Below, in pieces: positions 8,422 through 12,242 of a stretch of 12,242 bases of DNA (position 1 is the stretch's first letter; each line of letters begins with the position of its first letter). The translations under genes and the position numbers were made by a program. The DNA lies in the NCBI GenBank assembly GCA_015228995.1, contig JADGCM010000042.1, positions 1-12,242 on the forward strand, written 5' to 3'. The notes under the pieces were generated by a model. That model was not told where the DNA came from. It ran no database searches and worked only from the letters and a program-made list of their open reading frames with translations. The DNA comes from Magnetococcales bacterium. Lineage in GTDB: Bacteria > Pseudomonadota > Magnetococcia > Magnetococcales > JADGCH01.

Positions 8422-9743
8422 GGTTGTTCTCCTTTACCGGCTGGACGCCTTTTTCTGGGGGCTACTTGCCCGGAGGTGGAAGAAGCCTCACTCTCTTCTT
8501 CACTATCCGACCCGGCTGCCAGAGCAGTCAGCGCTGTCCGCATCTGCGCCATCTCGTGCTTTAGCGCCGTCAGTTCATCGTGGACAACGTCAATACGCAG
8601 GTGACGCATCTCATCACGCAGGGCATTGATCTCACGCGACTGGTCACGTTGACGCACCCCCGTCTCCAGATCATCAAACTTGGCTTCAAGTTGGCGCACC
8701 CGCCGCTTTAGCTCCATAACACGCTGGTGGCTGCTGTTCAACTCGCCACGATTGGGCAGGTTCATCGCTGCTAATGTCTGGTCAAACATCTCCTGAAGAT
8801 GGCCGCGCCACCGCATCATGGCGTTCAACCAACGGGCATTGGCCTCCTGATACTCAGTGGTCGTGACCACCTGGGCATAGGCCTCTTCCCCACTGTCAAC
8901 CCACAGCTGATACAGCTTACGCAGCGAATCGACCGGTTGCTGACCCTCCGCCGGATTGAGTAACCGCTGTTGCAGTTTTTCGAGAGCCAACAAACCAATC
9001 CGTAACAGGATGTCGTTATACTCCTTCTGCCGGGATTGTACTTCCAACCAATAGCGACCTGCCTGTTGCCACTTCTCCTGCACCTCCCGCGTCGAACCAA
9101 CTGGAGGGGTGGATAACCACTTTTCCATCCATGAGCGCGTCATGCGCTCCCAGACACCAAAATCTGACGAAGCCTGTCCCCCCCAAGCATTGGCTGCGTT
9201 GAGCGGCAACCCAGACCACTGCATTAGTTGGGTCAGAGGGGTCGCAAACATACTCTGCCAAGATTGCATTGGGTGCTGCCAGATGGCCCACATCTCATCA
9301 TTGCCCCACTTATAGTTGGAGGCATCGGCAGTAAACAGACGCCGTAATTGCTCGATGCCTTGACTAACGGCATCTTTCCATTGCTGTACCGGATCACGAT
9401 CCCCACCCCCCATACCGGAGAAAGCCTTGAGGAACACTTCGGCAAAGCGATTATAATTCTGACTGTGAGCGAACAGGGGATTGGACAGATTGGACATATC
9501 CAGCGATGGCCATCCCCCCCCTTTGGCACCACCGAACAAAGCATTCCACCGCTCGATATTGTCCTGCCAAAAACGCAACCAGTCATCTTGACCCGGCATT
9601 TGACCCGGCATCTGGCTTGGCATTTGGCCCGGTAAGCCCGTCATGGTCTTACGCGCCATTTCGGACCAAGCGGACCAGGATTTCTGTTGGATATCTGCCC
9701 AACTGTTCAACCAGTCAGCGGCAAGACCACTTTTTTCTGTCAT
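8418..9743 (-). CDS. phaE: Class III PHA synthase subunit PhaE, enlarged, with coiled-coil tail
   Basis: PhaE is the non-catalytic partner needed for activity of class III PhaC. The body is rich in Trp, Gln and Met (for example WLNSWADIQQKSW at 11-23), and the characteristic segment is LYQLWVDSGEEAYAQ (277-291) followed by EYQEANARWLNAMMRWR. At 441 residues it is clearly longer than the A. vinosum protein (about 360, from memory). The additions visible are an N-terminal four-residue repeat of LPGQ/MPSQ/MPGQ (37-52), a strongly heptad-patterned coiled coil (about 337-410), an acidic serine-rich linker (411-424, SDSEEESEAS) and a basic end (429-438). These could serve oligomerisation or granule/nucleoid attachment, which is inference. 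The ATG has AGGAG about 8 nt upstream and lies 76 nt after the phasin gene. Confidence 0.92.
   Translation of the reverse strand: MTEKSGLAADWLNSWADIQQKSWSAWSEMARKTMTGLPGQMPSQMPGQMPGQDDWLRFWQDNIERWNALFGGAKGGGWPSLDMSNLSNPLFAHSQNYNRFAEVFLKAFSGMGGGDRDPVQQWKDAVSQGIEQLRRLFTADASNYKWGNDEMWAIWQHPMQSWQSMFATPLTQLMQWSGLPLNAANAWGGQASSDFGVWERMTRSWMEKWLSTPPVGSTREVQEKWQQAGRYWLEVQSRQKEYNDILLRIGLLALEKLQQRLLNPAEGQQPVDSLRKLYQLWVDSGEEAYAQVVTTTEYQEANARWLNAMMRWRGHLQEMFDQTLAAMNLPNRGELNSSHQRVMELKRRVRQLEAKFDDLETGVRQRDQSREINALRDEMRHLRIDVVHDELTALKHEMAQMRTALTALAAGSDSEEESEASSTSGQVAPRKRRPAGKGEQP
9588..9635 (-). repeat. Four 12-bp repeats in phaE encoding LPGQ/MPSQ/MPGQ/MPGQ
   Basis: Four in-frame 12-bp units lie head to tail within phaE and encode residues 37-52. 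The units differ by a few bases but keep the pattern hydrophobic-Pro-small-Gln. The segment separates the N-terminal Trp-rich helix from the rest of PhaE, so it is probably a flexible linker that grew by slippage. Confidence 0.8.
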
Positions 9744-9782
9744 CGTAGGGATCTCCTGGGACAGCTACGCCACTCTCTTTAG

Positions 9783-9809
9783 AAGTCAACCACTAATCAA
9801 CTCAACCAC
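9783..9809. repeat. Pair of 11-bp direct repeats in the phasin-phaE gap
   Basis: Two copies of AA(G/C)TCAACCAC start at 9783 and 9799, 16 bp apart and differing at one base. They lie in the 76-nt spacer between the phasin stop and the phaE start. No terminator hairpin is seen in this gap, so phaE is probably transcribed with the phasin gene. The repeat may be chance or part of an mRNA stability or processing element. Confidence 0.4.
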
Positions 9810-9819
9810 CAACGATTGA

Positions 9820-10197
9820 TCAGCCTTCACCAGCTGCTTCATTGGCGTTTTTTACCAAACTCGCTGAAATCGTGTTGAGATTCTTTTCCATAATTTCGTT
9901 CAGTTCAACCTTGGTGGACATCAGCAGATCCATCGTCTGTTTGGCATGGGTCAACATCTTGTCGTTCAGTTCCTTGGCCAAGTCAGCCTGCTTGCCGACC
10001 ATGTCGCCCAAATCCTGTACGGAACCAAGCACACGCAGTTGTTTGACACCACTGTCCATAAAATCGCTGGCCGCTTCAAGTTGACGTTTGGCCAACTGCT
10101 GCACCGTGCGGTCATTGATCTCCTGTAGGCGGATCATTGAATCGAGAACAGCCTTCGTCATATCATTGACCTGTTTGGCGACTTTCTTGTTATCCAT
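9820..10197 (-). CDS. Phasin family protein (PHA granule surface protein)
   Basis: Phasins coat polyester granules and control their number and size. This 125-residue product is small, without cysteine, signal peptide or membrane segment. It is almost wholly amphipathic helix, with the typical spacing of hydrophobic residues in MTKAVLDSMIRLQEINDRT and MLTHAKQTMDLLMSTKVEL. That matches the Phasin_2 / granule-associated type found in class III PHA clusters. AGGAG lies about 8 nt before the ATG. It is the first gene after the minus-strand promoter and is followed by phaE and phaC, so the structural coat and the polymerase are made together. The context makes the assignment firm, although phasins have little sequence identity. 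Confidence 0.88.
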   Translation of the reverse strand: MDNKKVAKQVNDMTKAVLDSMIRLQEINDRTVQQLAKRQLEAASDFMDSGVKQLRVLGSVQDLGDMVGKQADLAKELNDKMLTHAKQTMDLLMSTKVELNEIMEKNLNTISASLVKNANEAAGEG

Positions 10198-10294
10198 AGC
10201 AAAACTCCTCTTGTACCGTTTCAGGACGCATTCAAACTAACTCACCGCAGTGTTTAATCGCTCATGGCACCATTACTGCGTGAACCTAATGAGC

Positions 10295-10323
10295 AATATA
10301 ATGGCTTCTTGTCGCCCTGTCAA
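10295..10323 (-). promoter_or_regulatory. Sigma-70 promoter of the phasin-phaE-phaC operon
   Basis: Reading the minus strand, a perfect -35 box TTGACA (10323 to 10318) is separated by exactly 17 nt from TATATT (10300 to 10295), a five-of-six match to the -10 consensus. Transcription should begin near 10288, leaving a 5' leader of about 90 nt before the phasin ATG. It is the best promoter seen in the window and implies strong basal expression, so regulation is likely to be by repression or by the adjoining dyad. Confidence 0.85.
10297..10302 (+). promoter_or_regulatory. Possible divergent -10 box for the unknown/transpeptidase pair
   Basis: A perfect TATAAT lies on the plus strand, overlapping the minus-strand -10 box. 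The best -35 candidate is TTACTG at 10273-10278 with an 18-nt spacer, a poor match. If real, transcription would start near 10309 and run through the TGCA dyad before the gene at 10393. The two promoters could not be occupied at once. It could equally be a by-product of the AT-rich opposite -10. Confidence 0.35.
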
Positions 10324-10330
10324 CCCCCAT

Positions 10331-10351
10331 TTTTTTTGCAGTGCAAAAAAA
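10331..10351. promoter_or_regulatory. Perfect TGCA-centred dyad, candidate operator of the PHA operon
   Basis: The arms TTTTTTTGCA (10331-10340) and TGCAAAAAAA (10342-10351) are exact inverted complements around a single G. The site begins 7 bp upstream of the -35 box of the PHA promoter, at about -42 to -62, and sits in the leader of the plus-strand gene. TGC-rich dyads are known binding sites of the PHA regulator PhaR in other Pseudomonadota, so an operator is plausible. The A/T arms could instead act as an UP element for RNA polymerase. A role as a plus-strand hairpin attenuator is less likely because the stem is so AT-rich. No phaR gene lies in the window. Confidence 0.6.
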
Positions 10352-10392
10352 TAGTAAAAATGGTCGTCTGGATGGAGATAAGGTCAAGGGAA

Positions 10393-10851
10393 ATGGCATT
10401 AATGACTTCTTTCAGTGAGCGCCTGCAGGGCCGCTTTGATGGGCTCATTCGCTTGGCCGATGTTGAGCGGTTACGGCAAGCAATGATCGCCAACACCGGC
10501 TGGTATCTGATCGAACCAGGGGTGCTGTCGCCAACCAATGAAGCGGCCATGGACGGTATCACCGCTTGCCACCACCTGGATAAATTGGTAACGGAGATCC
10601 TGCGTATTGAACGGGGGGTCTGGAGCACCCTTATCTATGTGCAAGAGTTAGAAGATCCATGGATCGTCAAAATTTATCACCCACGTCGTGCCGGTTGTGG
10701 TTGTGGCAGCGGTAGTGACACTATTTTGCCGTGGTGGGTGATGACACGGTTGCAACCAGAGCCTATTGCCGAGTGGCAGGCGGTTACCTCCTGCACGACA
10801 GAGCCAATGCAGCATGACCAGCCAGCCGCTTGGTGGCGGCGTCTATGGTAA
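10393..10851 (+). CDS. Hypothetical protein, 152 aa, with GCGCGSGS motif
   Basis: I do not recognise this protein. I start it at ATG 10393, with AAGG 9 nt upstream; ATG 10402 (AAGGG 11 nt upstream) is nearly as good, and a longer frame back to 10264 would run across the promoters. There is no signal peptide or membrane segment. The N-terminal half is helical (SERLQGRFDGLIRLADVERL) and the middle looks like beta strands (VWSTLIYVQELEDPWIVKIYHP, about 76-97). Then comes GCGCGSGS at 101-108, with two closely spaced cysteines (102, 104), and a Trp-rich C-terminus ending WWRRLW. Other cysteines are at 59 and 134. The cysteine pair could bind metal or be redox-active, but no known cofactor motif is complete. 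Its stop overlaps the start of the L,D-transpeptidase gene. Confidence 0.7.
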   Translation: MALMTSFSERLQGRFDGLIRLADVERLRQAMIANTGWYLIEPGVLSPTNEAAMDGITACHHLDKLVTEILRIERGVWSTLIYVQELEDPWIVKIYHPRRAGCGCGSGSDTILPWWVMTRLQPEPIAEWQAVTSCTTEPMQHDQPAAWWRRLW

Positions 10852-11378
10852 CCCTGTCATTGGTATTCATGGCGCTGCTTGACCCGTATATTACCAACCT
10901 TCCAAATGTTCCAGAACCAGCCATTATCCAGCCGCAATTTTCGATACCACAGTTAGCGGATCGTGTTGTCGTTTATAAACAGCGCCGCTTGTTGGAGCTT
11001 TGGTCCCAAGGCGATCGGATGCACCAATATCCTATCGCTCTGGGCAAAAATGCCACCGGTGCCAAACAAAAAGAGGGCGATCTGCGGACACCAGAGGGTC
11101 GTTATACCCTTGATTGGCGCAACAATGTCGACAGCCTCTATCATCTATCAATGCACATCTCTTACCCAAATGCCACCGATCAACAATGGGCTGATCAACG
11201 TGGTTTTTCCCCAGGTGGACTCATTATGATCCATGGTCAGCCCAACTGGTTGGCTGGGTTTGCTCCGGTCTACCGTCCCTACGATTGGACACTGGGCTGC
11301 ATCGCTGTCAGTAACGTCGCCATGGAAGAGATTTGGCGGGCCGTTCTTGATGGTACACCGATCGATATTTATCCATGA
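10845..11378 (+). CDS. L,D-transpeptidase (YkuD domain), small single-domain form
   Basis: YkuD enzymes form 3-3 crosslinks in peptidoglycan or attach proteins to it, in the periplasm, and resist most beta-lactams. From ATG 10845 the protein has 177 residues. A short hydrophobic N-terminal stretch (about 2-12) may be an anchor or a weak signal peptide, and the YkuD domain fills about 40-177. The active site is HGQPN (H130) and DWTLGCIAVSN with nucleophile C152, followed by MEEIW, the form common in this subgroup instead of SHGC. EGDLRTPEGRYTLDW (77-91) is also typical. There is no LysM or other wall-binding domain. The start overlaps the upstream gene's stop (ATGGTAA); GTG 10833 or TTG 10830 would lengthen the hydrophobic segment by a few residues. 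The exact reaction is not determined by sequence. Confidence 0.9.
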   Translation: MVTLSLVFMALLDPYITNLPNVPEPAIIQPQFSIPQLADRVVVYKQRRLLELWSQGDRMHQYPIALGKNATGAKQKEGDLRTPEGRYTLDWRNNVDSLYHLSMHISYPNATDQQWADQRGFSPGGLIMIHGQPNWLAGFAPVYRPYDWTLGCIAVSNVAMEEIWRAVLDGTPIDIYP

Positions 11379-11415
11379 TATCAACATTTACCCTCTTACT
11401 CTCGAGCTCAGGTTA

Positions 11416-12242
11416 TCATTGAAACGTCTCCATGTTGCTCATACCCTCGAAATCGGGCAAACCGTCGTTGTGAGTATTTTCGTGTTCTGGTTCTGGCAGT
11501 CCGTTGCCAGAATTTTGATCATTGCTACTAACATCGGTAACACTTAGCCAGTCTTGCCCCGCTTCGTGTTCCACTGGGCTATTTTCCGGTGCATCCACTG
11601 CCTGCAACCAATCACTGCCAGCGTCGCCACCACTACTGTTTCCATCGAAGTGGCCAGAATCATAGGTATTTTGCTGATCATCGAGCGTAAATGAAGATAC
11701 TAAATAGCCTGGTTCACTTGGATGAGAGGCTTCTTCCGTTGATGACTGAGAGGCTTCTTCCGTTGATGACGTTGATTCGTTGTTTTCGGCTGAGTGACTG
11801 GCAACAGCAGGGTTATCTGTATCTACACCATCAACATCGTTCCCGTGACCACGATCAGACGGAGGTTCCGCTCCCTCAGAATGAGCAGAAGGTTTCGCTC
11901 CCTCAGAATGAGCAGAAGGTTCCGCCCCCTCAGAACGAGCAGAAGGTTCCGCCCCCTCAGAACGAGCAACAGCAGGGTTATCTGTGTCTACACCACCAGC
12001 GTCGTTTCCGTGACCACGATCATCGTGGCCACCTCTCCCCTCACGATCAGATGGAGATTCCGCCCCCTCAGAACGGGCAACAGCAGGGTTATCTGTGTCT
12101 ACACCACCAGCGTCGTTCCCGTGACCACGATCATCATGGCCATCTCTCCCCTCACCATCAGATGGAGATTCCGCCCCCTCAGAACGAGCAACAGCAGGGT
12201 TGCTCTCGTCTACACCATCAACATCGTTCCCGTGACCACGAT
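11416..12242 (-). CDS. C-terminal part of a large acidic repeat protein (5' end outside window)
   Basis: On the minus strand one frame is open from the right edge to a TGA at 11416-11418, 275 codons, with no ATG or GTG anywhere in it. The only start-like codon is a TTG at 11607, so the true start lies beyond the window. The sequence is strongly acidic and low in complexity, dominated by G, D, S, E, N, A, P and H. It opens with 37-residue repeats, then 9-residue and 8-residue repeats, and ends in a non-repetitive tail (SGHFDGNSSGGDAGSDW...MSNMETFQ) rich in D, E, N and G. There is no cysteine, membrane segment, sorting motif or recognised domain in view. All repeat lengths are multiples of three, which supports coding. 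An extracellular, surface or mineral/metal-binding role is inference from composition. I cannot name a family. Confidence 0.72.
   Translation of the reverse strand, partial: RGHGNDVDGVDESNPAVARSEGAESPSDGEGRDGHDDRGHGNDAGGVDTDNPAVARSEGAESPSDREGRGGHDDRGHGNDAGGVDTDNPAVARSEGAEPSARSEGAEPSAHSEGAKPSAHSEGAEPPSDRGHGNDVDGVDTDNPAVASHSAENNESTSSTEEASQSSTEEASHPSEPGYLVSSFTLDDQQNTYDSGHFDGNSSGGDAGSDWLQAVDAPENSPVEHEAGQDWLSVTDVSSNDQNSGNGLPEPEHENTHNDGLPDFEGMSNMETFQ
11726..11770 (-). repeat. 24-bp tandem repeat encoding SSTEEAS
   Basis: A 21-bp identical segment occurs at 11726-11746 and again at 11750-11770, a 24-bp period. It encodes two copies of SSTEEAS followed by Q/H and lies between the main repeat block and the unique C-terminal tail of the acidic protein. 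Confidence 0.85.
11800..12240 (-). repeat. 111-bp tandem repeats, four copies (one expanded, one partial)
   Basis: Reading from the right edge, units occupy 12240-12130, 12129-12019, 12018-11854 and 11853-11800. Each begins with RGHGND(V/A)(D/G)GVD, and all but the last go on into a SEGAE segment. The first two units are exactly 111 bp (37 residues) and closely similar in DNA. The third is 165 bp because the SEGAE segment has expanded into the nested 27-bp array, and the fourth stops after 18 residues. The array probably continues beyond the window. Confidence 0.9.
11854..11961 (-). repeat. Nested 27-bp repeats encoding SEGAEPSAR/H, four copies
   Basis: Four adjacent 9-residue units read SEGAEPSAR, SEGAEPSAH, SEGAKPSAH and SEGAEPPSD. 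They fill exactly 108 bp inside the third 111-bp unit and differ by only a few bases, indicating recent in-frame slippage or unequal exchange. Confidence 0.9.

Noticed and set aside
10264..10392. Upstream extension of the 152-residue protein to an ATG at 10264, giving 195 residues
   Set aside because: The extra 43 codons cross the strong minus-strand promoter, the TATAAT and the dyad, and the extra protein sequence looks arbitrary. ATG 10393 and 10402 both have better ribosome sites.
11379..11415. Terminator between the L,D-transpeptidase gene and the convergent repeat protein gene
   Set aside because: The 37-nt gap contains only a short CTCGAG/GAGCTC palindromic patch with no stem of useful length and no T-run on either strand.
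11416..11607. A separate 62-residue gene on the minus strand starting at TTG 11607
   Set aside because: The same frame stays open upstream to the window edge with in-phase repeats, so this is the tail of a larger gene, not its own gene.
11800..12240. CRISPR array in the repeated right-hand region
   Set aside because: The repeats are contiguous, with no unique spacers, and have periods of 111 and 27 bp that keep a reading frame; they are coding tandem repeats.

Overview
The window comes from a bacterial chromosome, most likely a member of the Pseudomonadota with a mid-range GC content. The strongest clue is a class III polyhydroxyalkanoate (PHA) synthase, PhaE plus PhaC. Its PhaC keeps the spacing of the Allochromatium vinosum enzyme almost exactly, which points to a gammaproteobacterial (purple-sulfur-like) or related lineage. 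The sequence does not settle the genus. Every gene identification rests on reading motifs; no database search was possible.

Positions 1-7250 (plus strand) form a tightly spaced gene string. It starts with the 3' part of a long-type 2-isopropylmalate synthase (leucine synthesis). Next come a GldA-like ABC ATPase, an ABC-2 type permease, a GldG-like periplasmic/membrane auxiliary protein and a DUF4340 protein, together a complete 'gliding-type' ABC cassette. The string ends with an unrecognised 186-residue protein and a BioH-like alpha/beta hydrolase. Gaps are -4 to +39 nt with no visible terminator, so co-transcription is plausible.

Positions 7253-10323 (minus strand) are a compact PHA granule operon, read from right to left as phasin, phaE, phaC. 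It has a near-consensus sigma-70 promoter (TTGACA, 17 nt, TATATT). A perfect A/T-flanked TGCA dyad lies just upstream of the -35 box. PhaE and PhaC overlap in an ATGA, and an intrinsic terminator lies between phaC and the convergent BioH-like gene. No beta-ketothiolase or acetoacetyl-CoA reductase gene lies in the window.

Positions 10393-11378 (plus strand) hold a divergent pair: a 152-residue protein of unknown function with a GCGCGSGS motif, overlapping a small YkuD-type L,D-transpeptidase.

Positions 11416 to the right edge (minus strand) hold the C-terminal 270-odd residues of a large, acidic, low-complexity protein with nested tandem repeats (37-, 9- and 8-residue units). It has no usable start codon in the window until TTG at 11607 and so is easily missed or badly truncated by ORF callers. 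It is the least conventional object here, with the TGCA dyad in the PHA control region and the unknown/transpeptidase pair next in interest.
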